The notes beneath the pieces were generated by a model, which was not told the origin of the DNA, ran no database searches, and worked only from the letters and a program-made list of their open reading frames with translations. The translations under genes were made by a program, and so were the position numbers. Positions 1 to 12,556 of a stretch of DNA of 33,807 nt are shown here, piece by piece. The DNA is from Thermoplasmata archaeon. GTDB taxonomy: Archaea > Thermoplasmatota > E2 > DHVEG-1. The DNA lies in the NCBI GenBank assembly GCA_020054475.1, contig JAHWGJ010000020.1:1-33807 (forward strand). Direction: 5' to 3'. The number at the start of each line of letters is the position of its first letter. Position 1 is the first letter of the stretch.

Positions 1-2648
<2,648 letters not shown>

Positions 2649-2672
2649 TTCACGTCCAGGTTGCGTATGCAT

Positions 2673-2692
2673 TCCATTGAATATTCAATGGA
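2673..2692. repeat. Perfect 20-bp palindrome in the tRNA-Ala/23S spacer
   Basis: The 20 bases from 2673 to 2692 (TCCATTGAAT followed by its exact reverse complement) form a perfect inverted repeat with no loop. It lies 25-45 nt upstream of the inferred 23S 5' end on the rRNA strand. In RNA the centre would open into a short loop, giving a hairpin of about eight base pairs. It may be part of the pre-23S leader structure; a protein-binding site is an alternative. Confidence 0.6.
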
Positions 2693-2726
2693 GACGATAA
2701 TTAACATTTTATTGTCTACGTCCTTA

Positions 2727-2769
2727 CCAACTAATCTTTTAAACTAGTTGGCGATTTTCATGGAAAATC
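2727..2769 (-). other. Two hairpins in the pre-23S leader
   Basis: CCAACTA (2727-2733) pairs with TAGTTGG (2745-2751) across an 11-nt loop. Immediately beside it GATTTTC (2753-2759) pairs with GAAAATC (2763-2769) across a 3-nt loop. Both lie between tRNA-Ala and 23S in the primary transcript. Neither is followed by a strong T-run on the minus strand, so they look like processing or folding elements rather than terminators. The partner strand that would complete a 23S processing stem would lie beyond position 1. Confidence 0.5.
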
Positions 2770-2772
2770 AAA

Positions 2773-2844
2773 TGGACCGGATGGGATTTGAACCCATGGC
2801 CTCCTGCTTGCAAAGCAGGCGATCTTCCACTGATCTACCGGCCC
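2773..2844 (-). tRNA. tRNA-Ala (anticodon UGC)
   Basis: On the minus strand a full cloverleaf is visible. The acceptor arm GGGCCGG pairs with CCGGTCC and is followed by discriminator A. The anticodon arm has the loop TTTGCAA, giving UGC, and the T arm contains GGGTTCAAATCCC. The 3' CCA is not encoded. The position between 16S and 23S in the same transcript is the usual place of tRNA-Ala in euryarchaeal rRNA operons. It would be released from the precursor by RNase P and tRNase Z. Confidence 0.97.
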
Positions 2845-2893
2845 AACCCTTATCTACATTTTCAAGGGAGAGCCTTTTAATCATTTATATTTT

Positions 2894-2933
2894 GATCAAC
2901 GTATGTTTTTGGTGTTTAATTCACCCGCCAATT
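2894..2933 (-). other. Pre-16S processing stem, 3' arm, with bulge-helix-bulge
   Basis: This spacer segment pairs with the 16S leader at 4441-4480. The outer helix is 2894-2907 with 4467-4480 (14 bp). A 3-nt bulge at 2908-2910 follows, then a 4-bp central helix of 2911-2914 (GGTG) with 4463-4466 (CACC). A 3-nt bulge at 4460-4462 lies on the opposite strand, followed by an inner helix of 2915-2933 with 4441-4459 (19 positions, one mismatch). Three pairs are G-U wobbles. A 3-nt bulge, 4-bp helix and 3-nt bulge is the archaeal substrate for the tRNA-splicing endonuclease, which excises pre-16S. The exact bulge position within the T-run at 2906-2910 is ambiguous. Confidence 0.88.
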
Positions 2934-2941
2934 TGATTCTT

Positions 2942-4409
<1,468 letters not shown>

Positions 4410-4640
4410 CTGGCACACTATTACTATTATAATATTTTGGAATTGGTGGATGAATTAAATTTCACCAACACACGTCGATCGTCAGATTCAAGAGTGCGTA
4501 AAATACCCCTTAGGGGAATTTTGTTTTTCTTGAACCTCCACATACATAATTTAACCCAGATTTGAAATGACCGAATCATTGATGTGAACAACACTTCACC
4601 CTCATAGGTCGACCGGAAAGGTCTGGGCAATAATTGGGAT
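4410..4640 (-). other. 16S rRNA leader, structured, no gene
   Basis: This stretch lies between the rRNA promoter and the 16S 5' end. It contains the 5' arm of the bulge-helix-bulge stem at 4441-4480. A hairpin has CCCC (4506-4509) and GGGG (4513-4516), extended by AAAAT/ATTTT across an A-A mismatch. Another hairpin is GTGAA (4584-4588) with TTCAC (4595-4599). A longer closure pairs cccaga (4555-4560) with tctggg (4622-4627). ORFs that cross it on either strand overlap these elements and the 16S end and are not credible genes. Confidence 0.75.
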
Positions 4641-4656
4641 TTAGAAGGTATATGAT

Positions 4657-4670
4657 CCTCATATATAAAG
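4657..4670 (-). promoter_or_regulatory. Archaeal TATA promoter of the rRNA operon
   Basis: On the minus strand the sequence CTTTATATATGAGG is a good archaeal TATA box. Initiation about 25 nt downstream would put the transcript start near 4640, immediately before the structured 16S leader. No other comparable element stands upstream of the operon. Position of the start site is inferred from spacing. Confidence 0.7.
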
Positions 4671-4818
4671 GTTACATTTGATTAGGATGTTATTATTTTA
4701 TTATTTAATTTTCAATTAATATCAAATTTGATCAGTATTGAATATTTTTTTATTAACCTCCCAATCCATTAAACTATCATTAAATATTTTGTCATTTATA
4801 ATATTTAATTTTATCGTT
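4671..4818. other. AT-rich intergenic stretch, no gene seen
   Basis: This is the divergent gap between the rRNA promoter and the promoter of the small zinc-ribbon ORF. It is extremely AT-rich with many stops in all frames. I see no RNA gene, repeat array or conserved motif in it. Confidence 0.5.
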
Positions 4819-4830
4819 CCTTATATAAAT
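4819..4830 (+). promoter_or_regulatory. Putative TATA box for the zinc-ribbon ORF
   Basis: CCTTATATAAAT is a standard archaeal TATA element. A start site about 25 nt further on would leave a leader of roughly 25-30 nt before the ATG at 4878. Confidence 0.5.
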
Positions 4831-4877
4831 AATATAAATAAAATATATTAAATATCAAAAGATTTAATATTATTGTA

Positions 4878-5087
4878 ATGGAAGAAAATAAAATTGACAC
4901 CACTTTGATGAAAAAAAAAAATCAATTCACCAATATTTGTACAAATTGTAATAATAAAATTTTAAAAGGAGAAATATATTTTTTTGAAGTTGGTATAAAA
5001 GATCATTTGCATTCATTAATTTCTAGAAGATTTTGTTTTAACTGTTACTCAAAATTTGGTGAAAAAAAACTATTAGGATATCATTAA
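4878..5087 (+). CDS. Small zinc-ribbon protein, function unknown
   Basis: This encodes a 69-residue protein with two CxxC knuckles, C21-C24 and C53-C56, separated by about 28 residues. That is the geometry of a treble-clef or zinc-ribbon fold. The segment between contains an aromatic strand (EIYFFEV) and a leucine/arginine helix. A TATA box lies about 50 nt upstream, but no clear Shine-Dalgarno site is seen. It sits alone between the rRNA operon and tRNA-Leu on the opposite strand to the rRNA. I do not recognise the family. Small proteins of this kind often bind RNA or DNA, but nothing here fixes a role. Paired cysteines and low odds of such an ORF by chance support it as real. Confidence 0.6.
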   Translation: MEENKIDTTLMKKKNQFTNICTNCNNKILKGEIYFFEVGIKDHLHSLISRRFCFNCYSKFGEKKLLGYH

Positions 5088-5128
5088 AAGAGAATTTATA
5101 AAAAATAATTTAACATATGTTTTTATTG

Positions 5129-5138
5129 CGTTTTATAT
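5129..5138 (+). promoter_or_regulatory. Putative TATA box for tRNA-Leu
   Basis: The AT-rich element TTTTATATTA is centred about 18-20 nt before the mature tRNA 5' end at 5152. It is the only TATA-like element between the preceding stop codon and the tRNA with plausible spacing. Confidence 0.4.
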
Positions 5139-5151
5139 TAAAAAATTAGAT

Positions 5152-5234
5152 GCAGGGGTACCCGAGTGGTCAAAGGGGCAGGGCTTAGGACCCTGTGACG
5201 TAGGTCTTCGAGCGTTCGAATCGCTCCTCCTGCA
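5152..5234 (+). tRNA. tRNA-Leu (anticodon UAG)
   Basis: This is a class II tRNA of 83 nt. The acceptor arm GCAGGGG pairs with CTCCTGC and is followed by discriminator A. The anticodon stem CAGGG/CCCTG encloses CTTAGGA, which gives UAG. A long variable arm (TGACGTAGGTCTTCG region) precedes a T arm with GTTCGAATC. The 3' CCA is not encoded. It reads CUN codons. Confidence 0.96.
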
Positions 5235-5268
5235 CTTATAAAATTATAATTTTAATAGATGAATCAAA

Positions 5269-5811
5269 ATGAAAATAATTGCATTTACAGGGATGCCCTT
5301 TTCAGGAAAAACAGAAGCAGTAAAAATTGCTCGAAAAATGAATATAGATATCATAAGAATGGGGGATATTGTTTGGGAAGAAGTGAAAAAAAGAGGTTTA
5401 AAATTAAACGATAAAAATGTTGGTTTTGTTGCTAATCAAATGCGTGAAGAATTTGGAAAAAATATATGGGCAATTAAAACAATTGAAAAAATAAAATTAA
5501 AATATAAAACTCCATTAATTGGTATAGATGGTGTAAGGAATTGTGAGGAAGTAGATATTTTTAAAAAAAATATAGACGCCGATTTTATTTTAATTGCAAT
5601 TACTTGTTCAGATGATTTAAGACATAAAAGAGCCTTAACAAGACATAGAAAAGATGATAGTAAAAATTTAAAAAAAATTAAAGAACGTGATAAAAGAGAA
5701 ATCGAATGGGGAATTAAAGAAATTATAAAATTAGCTGATATCATTGTATCAAATAATGAAAGTTTAGAAGATTTAAGTATTAAAATAACTGATATAATTA
5801 ATGATTTATGA
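5269..5811 (+). CDS. UPF0200-family P-loop nucleotide kinase-like protein
   Basis: This 180-residue protein has an N-terminal Walker A loop GMPFSGKT at residues 8-15. The next conserved block resembles MGDIVWEE...KRGLKL, followed by a central IDGVRN...EV strand-loop typical of the archaeal UPF0200 family (adenylate-kinase / dephospho-CoA-kinase superfamily). The length matches the family. A basic lid-like segment (residues about 118-140, HKRALTRHRKDD) is consistent with a phosphoryl-transfer enzyme. The family is widespread in Archaea but its substrate is not established to my knowledge. It starts 34 nt after tRNA-Leu and precedes purS by 49 nt. Co-transcription with the purine genes is possible, but the gap leaves room for a separate start. 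Confidence 0.85.
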   Translation: MKIIAFTGMPFSGKTEAVKIARKMNIDIIRMGDIVWEEVKKRGLKLNDKNVGFVANQMREEFGKNIWAIKTIEKIKLKYKTPLIGIDGVRNCEEVDIFKKNIDADFILIAITCSDDLRHKRALTRHRKDDSKNLKKIKERDKREIEWGIKEIIKLADIIVSNNESLEDLSIKITDIINDL

Positions 5812-5860
5812 AAAACGATAAGTTAATCAATTAATTATCCATTTTTCATCTGAGGTAATA

Positions 5861-6109
5861 ATGTTTGAAGTTAAAGTTACAATAAAGTTAAAAAAAGGAA
5901 TTTCTGATCCTGAAGGATTCAATACACTAAAAGCTTTACATTTACTCGGTTTTGATAAAGTAATTGAAGCAAAAACAATTAGAATATTTGATTTAAAAAT
6001 TGATAGTAAAGATAAAAACAATGTCCGAGATGATGTTGAAAAAATGTGTCAGAGATTACTTACAAACCCTGTCATTCATGATTATGAAATTGAAATTATT
6101 GGAGATTAG
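5861..6109 (+). CDS. purS: Phosphoribosylformylglycinamidine synthase subunit PurS
   Basis: This 82-residue protein matches PurS in length and pattern. It opens with a strand rich in V and K, then has DPEGFNTLKALHLLGF and VIEAKTIRIFDLKI, with a C-terminal strand after a helix around residues 50-65. PurS bridges PurL and PurQ in the ATP-dependent conversion of FGAR to FGAM in purine synthesis. The ATG at 5861 follows TGAGGT with good spacing. purL begins seven bases after the stop codon, so the two form an operon. PurQ, the glutaminase subunit, is not in the window. Confidence 0.93.
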   Translation: MFEVKVTIKLKKGISDPEGFNTLKALHLLGFDKVIEAKTIRIFDLKIDSKDKNNVRDDVEKMCQRLLTNPVIHDYEIEIIGD

Positions 6110-6115
6110 AATTAT

Positions 6116-8491
6116 ATGCAGGGAGTTCATTTAAATATTAAAAATTTATTTATAAGAAAAAAAGTCCCTTTTAATCTTTTTGAAGTAGATATTATTTCAT
6201 CTAATGACAAGCAATTACATGATATAAGTAACAAAATGGGATTGGCATTGTCAAAAGATGAAATGAAAAAAATTAAAGAGTATTTTATTAGAAAAAATAG
6301 GAATCCAACAGACATTGAATTAGAAGCATTGGGCCAAGCATGGTCTGAACATTGTTGTTATAAATCCTCTAAATTAACTCTTAAGCAATTTGTTTTTGGA
6401 ATTAAAGAGGATAGAATTATAGCGCGTGAAGATGCCGGAGTTATTGAATTTGACAATGATCATTATTATTGTGCAGCTTTAGAATCCCATAATCATCCTT
6501 CAGCAATAGAACCCTATGGGGGAGCTGCTACTGGTGTAGGTGGTATAGTCAGAGATATTGTATGTATGGGTGCTCAACCAATAGCATATATTGACCCTTT
6601 ATTTTTTGGACCTTTAGACATTGATTTTAAAAATTTACCTATTGGAATTAAACATCCAAAATATCTGTTTAAAGGAGTTGTAGAGGGTATCAGAGATTAT
6701 GGAAACCGTATCGGAATCCCAACTTTAGCCGGGCAGGTTTATTTTCATGAAGGATACACAGGCAATTGTCTTGTAAATGTTGGTTGTATTGGCATCATGG
6801 AAAAAAAAGAAATGATCCATAGCAAAGCAAAATCTCCGGGTAATATTTATGTTTATGTAGGTGGTAAAACCGGAAGGGATGGTATTCATGGTGTAACATT
6901 TGCTTCTGCTGAATTAACAGATAAAAGTGAAGATTTAAGTAGATCAGCGGTTCAAGTTGGAGATCCAATTACAAAAGAACCTGTAATACATGCCACTCTT
7001 GAATGTAATAGAAAGGGTCTTTTAGAGGGCTTAAAAGATTTTGGTGGTGGGGGTCTCTCATGTGTATGTGGAGAACTAGCATATTCTGCAGGATTTGGAG
7101 CAGAGATTCATCTTGACAATATCCCTTTAAAAGAAGAAAATTTAGATCCTTGGGAAATTTGGGTTTCTGAAAGTCAAGAGCGTATGATGTTTTTAGTGAA
7201 ATCTGAAAATGTTGATAAAGTTCTTCATATATGCAGACAATGGGACGTAAATGCTGTAACTATTGGTAAAGTAATAAAAGAAAAAATTACCCGTGTTTTT
7301 TATAATGGTGAGAAAATTTTAGAGATGGATCTTGATTTTTTAACTGGTGGTCCTGTTTATGATAGTTGTATTAGACCTTTTATAAAACCAAATTTAAGGA
7401 GGACTAATAAAATAGAGAAGTTATTTAATATGCCTGATTTAAATCATATAATAAATAAACTTTTAATTTCACATAATATTGCTTCTAAAGAATGGGTTAT
7501 TCGACAATATGATCATGAAGTTCGTGGTAATACTGTTATTAAGCCACTACAAGGTAATATTAATTTTGAAACACATGGTGATGCGACAGTTATTAAACCA
7601 TTAGAAAATTCTTTTAGAGGTATTGCTATAACTGCTGATGTTAATCCTAGTTTTATGACATTAGATCCTTTTTGGGGGGCATGTTCTGCAATTGATGAAG
7701 TATGTAGAAATTTAATTTCTGTGGGATCAAAACCTGATTCACTTCTAGATTGTCTAAATTTTGGAAATCCTGAAAAACCAGAGCGGATGGGGGAATTTTA
7801 TGAAACTTGCAGAGGACTTGGTTTTATGGCTCAAAAGTTGAATTTACCTTTTGTCTCGGGGAATGTTAGTTTTTATAATGAATCTCCGAAAACATCAGTA
7901 CCGCCCACTCCTCAAATAGTGGGAATTGGAATTGTGAAAGATATAAGAAATAGTATTTCATCAAATTTTAAGGAAGAAAATAATAATTTATATTTAATTG
8001 GTAAAAAAACAGAGAGAGAGCTTGGGGGTTCTGAATATTATAAATTAATGAATATTGTTAATGGATGTGTTCCAAAGGTTGATATTAGTATTTTAGAAAA
8101 ATGTATGAAGGGTTTATTAATTTCTATTGAAAAAGGTTATATATCCTCTTGCCACGATATCAGTGAAGGTGGTTTAGGTGTTTGTTTATCGGAAATGGCG
8201 ATTGGAGGAAATATCGGGGTAAAAGTAGATATTTCAGAAATTAATAAAGATCTGAGAGATGATTTTATTTTATTTTCTGAATCTAATACAAGGTGGATTG
8301 TTGAAATTAAAATAAAAAATTGTAATAATTTTGAAAATATACTACATGATTTAGAAATTCCTTTTATCAAGATCGGGAAAACAACAGGGAAAAAACTGAT
8401 TATTAAAAACAATGAAAATATAATCATTAATCTAGATATTAAAGATATTAGAAAAAAATGGAAAAAATCTATTACAGATATTATGGGATAA
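6116..8491 (+). CDS. purL: Phosphoribosylformylglycinamidine synthase subunit PurL
   Basis: This 791-residue small-type PurL is the ATP-grasp-like synthetase subunit that amidates FGAR. WSEHC with the conserved histidine is at residues 76-80. It is followed by GGAATGVGGIVRD, a glycine-rich segment FGGGGLSC, and a second repeat half with HDISEGGLGV near the C-terminus. The protein is somewhat longer than typical archaeal PurL. About 18 residues before the usual start (around FEVDI) look like an N-terminal extension, but no alternative ATG, GTG or TTG lies closer to the conserved start. GGAGATTAG precedes the ATG. It follows purS by six bases. A C/D-box sRNA lies in its 3' gap. Confidence 0.96.
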   Translation: MQGVHLNIKNLFIRKKVPFNLFEVDIISSNDKQLHDISNKMGLALSKDEMKKIKEYFIRKNRNPTDIELEALGQAWSEHCCYKSSKLTLKQFVFGIKEDRIIAREDAGVIEFDNDHYYCAALESHNHPSAIEPYGGAATGVGGIVRDIVCMGAQPIAYIDPLFFGPLDIDFKNLPIGIKHPKYLFKGVVEGIRDYGNRIGIPTLAGQVYFHEGYTGNCLVNVGCIGIMEKKEMIHSKAKSPGNIYVYVGGKTGRDGIHGVTFASAELTDKSEDLSRSAVQVGDPITKEPVIHATLECNRKGLLEGLKDFGGGGLSCVCGELAYSAGFGAEIHLDNIPLKEENLDPWEIWVSESQERMMFLVKSENVDKVLHICRQWDVNAVTIGKVIKEKITRVFYNGEKILEMDLDFLTGGPVYDSCIRPFIKPNLRRTNKIEKLFNMPDLNHIINKLLISHNIASKEWVIRQYDHEVRGNTVIKPLQGNINFETHGDATVIKPLENSFRGIAITADVNPSFMTLDPFWGACSAIDEVCRNLISVGSKPDSLLDCLNFGNPEKPERMGEFYETCRGLGFMAQKLNLPFVSGNVSFYNESPKTSVPPTPQIVGIGIVKDIRNSISSNFKEENNNLYLIGKKTERELGGSEYYKLMNIVNGCVPKVDISILEKCMKGLLISIEKGYISSCHDISEGGLGVCLSEMAIGGNIGVKVDISEINKDLRDDFILFSESNTRWIVEIKIKNCNNFENILHDLEIPFIKIGKTTGKKLIIKNNENIIINLDIKDIRKKWKKSITDIMG

Positions 8492-8530
8492 GCATAAAGT
8501 ATAATAAATAAGTATTAACTTCATATTTAT

Positions 8531-8588
8531 GTGATGATCGAACCCTTTCTGAGTCTATTTTGACAATGATGATGATCTTGAGTGCTGA
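8531..8588 (+). ncRNA. C/D-box sRNA (2'-O-methylation guide)
   Basis: All four boxes of an archaeal C/D guide RNA are present in order. C is GTGATGA at 8531-8537, D' is CTGA at 8549-8552, C' is ATGATGA at 8566-8572 and D is CTGA at 8585-8588. The guides are 11 nt (8538-8548) and 12 nt (8573-8584), the standard lengths. The bases flanking C and D can form a short terminal stem (TAT with ATA). The D' guide pairs with 16S helix 6 of this genome (plus 4339-4349) in 11 positions, two of them G-U. The D-plus-five rule points to the G at 4345 on the minus strand. The D guide has no clear target in the visible rRNA. It may be transcribed from an AT-rich element near 8502-8513 or processed from purL mRNA. 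Confidence 0.75.
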
Positions 8589-8657
8589 ATATTATAATAA
8601 AAAAATTTGGTATAATAATTGTTCATTTTTAAACATGAAATTTATTTTAATGCAAAA

Positions 8658-9134
8658 TTATTTGTAAGATATATAATTAGATATAGCATCAATAAATTTT
8701 AAATTGGTTGCAATTTCTTCTAAAAATTCTTTATCATTATGATCAAAGGAATCTTTTTTATCGGAATCAATATCTATTTCACCAATTATATTATCATTTC
8801 TCCTAATTGGAACTACTATTTCAGATTTTGTACTAGTAAAACAGGCCAAATATCTATTATCATTATTTACATTATTTATCAATTCGGTTTTACCTGTTTT
8901 TACTGCTGAACCACAAATACCTTTCCCAATTGGAATTTTTATATGTTCAGTTGCTTGTATACCCTTCCATGGGCCAAGTATTAAATTATTATCTTTAACA
9001 ATATAAATGCCAATCCAATTATACTTATCAAATAAAAGATATAATAAATCAACAACATCCTGCAAAATTGATAAATTTTTTGATTTTAAAATGTTTAAAA
9101 ATTTTTGTTCAGCATCTTTATATAAATTATTCAT
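8658..9134 (-). CDS. GAF-domain protein, free methionine-(R)-sulfoxide reductase-like
   Basis: This is a single GAF domain of 158 residues. The segment LGPWKG...IPIGKGICG, then YLAC and SEIVVPI, follows the signature of free methionine-(R)-sulfoxide reductases (MsrC/fRMsr). These reduce free Met-R-sulfoxide using thioredoxin. Two cysteines are at the family positions, C74 in GICG and C98 in YLAC. The third family cysteine, usually just before the IP(I/F)GKG segment, is replaced here by Thr61 or Glu63. The gene lies 32 bp after the endonuclease Q gene on the same strand, so the two are probably co-transcribed. A pure ligand-sensing GAF protein is the alternative. Confidence 0.78.
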   Translation of the reverse strand: MNNLYKDAEQKFLNILKSKNLSILQDVVDLLYLLFDKYNWIGIYIVKDNNLILGPWKGIQATEHIKIPIGKGICGSAVKTGKTELINNVNNDNRYLACFTSTKSEIVVPIRRNDNIIGEIDIDSDKKDSFDHNDKEFLEEIATNLKFIDAISNYISYK

Positions 9135-9166
9135 TTTTATTTATCCTTCCTATAAATATATATTTG

Positions 9167-10363
9167 TTATTCTAATGAAAAGATTAATGCGTCTTTTTCC
9201 TTAGGAAAATCAATACATCCATACTTTCCTCCTCCGCCTGATTTTATTATATAATCTCCAAGCCGAAAAGCCTGAATCGCTTCTGTAATAGCGGGTACAG
9301 TTACTTTTGCTATATCTTTAATTTCTACATCAAACAATACATTTATTTCATTTCCAAAAACAGTTATCAATTCATTCCATCTCTTATATGATATATCTGT
9401 AAATGGGTTCCGTTGTCCCGTTGCTTTAGTAATTATCTCCGATAGTGGTATTGTATATAAGTAAGGAGGTCTATGATAAGGGTGCTGTGGTTCTAAAAAA
9501 GAAGCTTTTTCTTCAATTTGATGTTTTACTCCTTTTTTTATTTTATTACCGCAGGAGCATTTCCAATTAAAAAACTTCGCTTCATTAAGATCATACTGTT
9601 TATAACAGAAGACACAAGCTGATTCAAAATATTTTCCTTCTTCTGGAGGTAAACCAACATTTAAAATTGGTTTATTTCCATCAATTCTAATTATAGCTTT
9701 TTTAATTTCATTAAAAGTTAAATCATTTACCTTAAATCTATTAAATTCGCGGCCAAATCTTACAGGATGTGGATTATGTGAATCAGAGTTAGATAAAAAA
9801 GTTACTCTATGTAATTCTTGAATTCTATCTGCTAAATCAGAATTAGCGCTTAGACCCAACTCAACAAATCTAATATAATATGTCAAATCCTTATAACATT
9901 CAGCTAATGAATTTTTGATTGAATAAACACCAGTCCAAGGTGTAAATATATGAGCAGGGCCTATTAAAGCATCAATATCTTTAGCAATTAATGCAATTTC
10001 ATCGCCATGCATATCAATTTTTGGTTTCCCGTCTTTGTCAATATTACAAGTTTTACTTCTTATTTTTTCCTTAAACTCCTCAATTTTTGAAAAATCATGA
10101 AAATATACCAAATGATGAATATGATCTTTATCTTCAATTTCCGTACTTAAAATAAATCTGGTATGATTTAGTTCAAATGTGCCTTCATCAATATAATTAC
10201 AAGTCTTAATTTCTTGAATCCATCTAGAATTTAAACAATCTCCTGTAGCAACTAAATTTAATCCTTTTTTTGGTGCTTCTAAAGAGATTCTTTTAATATT
10301 CATATCTTCATTTGCAGATTTTGAAAAATGTGAATGAATATGAAGATCTGCATTAATTATCAT
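9167..10363 (-). CDS. Endonuclease Q (PHP-domain nuclease for deaminated bases)
   Basis: This 398-residue protein is close to EndoQ length. The PHP domain covers about residues 1-225, with metal ligands in DLHIH (6-10), E75, HH at 83-84, GPAHIFTPW (135-143) and SNSDSHNPHP (191-200). A zinc finger follows, with C250, C253, C269 and C271, then a C-terminal helicase-like region containing LSEII...GQRNPF. This order and the motif text match archaeal endonuclease Q, which nicks 5' of uracil, hypoxanthine, xanthine and abasic sites. The ATG has no strong Shine-Dalgarno site. It is the first gene of a two-gene unit with the MsrC-like gene and is divergent from gyrB. Confidence 0.9.
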   Translation of the reverse strand: MIINADLHIHSHFSKSANEDMNIKRISLEAPKKGLNLVATGDCLNSRWIQEIKTCNYIDEGTFELNHTRFILSTEIEDKDHIHHLVYFHDFSKIEEFKEKIRSKTCNIDKDGKPKIDMHGDEIALIAKDIDALIGPAHIFTPWTGVYSIKNSLAECYKDLTYYIRFVELGLSANSDLADRIQELHRVTFLSNSDSHNPHPVRFGREFNRFKVNDLTFNEIKKAIIRIDGNKPILNVGLPPEEGKYFESACVFCYKQYDLNEAKFFNWKCSCGNKIKKGVKHQIEEKASFLEPQHPYHRPPYLYTIPLSEIITKATGQRNPFTDISYKRWNELITVFGNEINVLFDVEIKDIAKVTVPAITEAIQAFRLGDYIIKSGGGGKYGCIDFPKEKDALIFSLE

Positions 10364-12545
<2,182 letters not shown>

Positions 12546-12556
12546 GGTGATTCTTA

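Noticed and set aside
8573-8584. 16S site near plus 3565-3575 as target of the sRNA D guide
   Set aside because: The match covers the distal part of the guide but fails at the bases next to the D box, where pairing is required.
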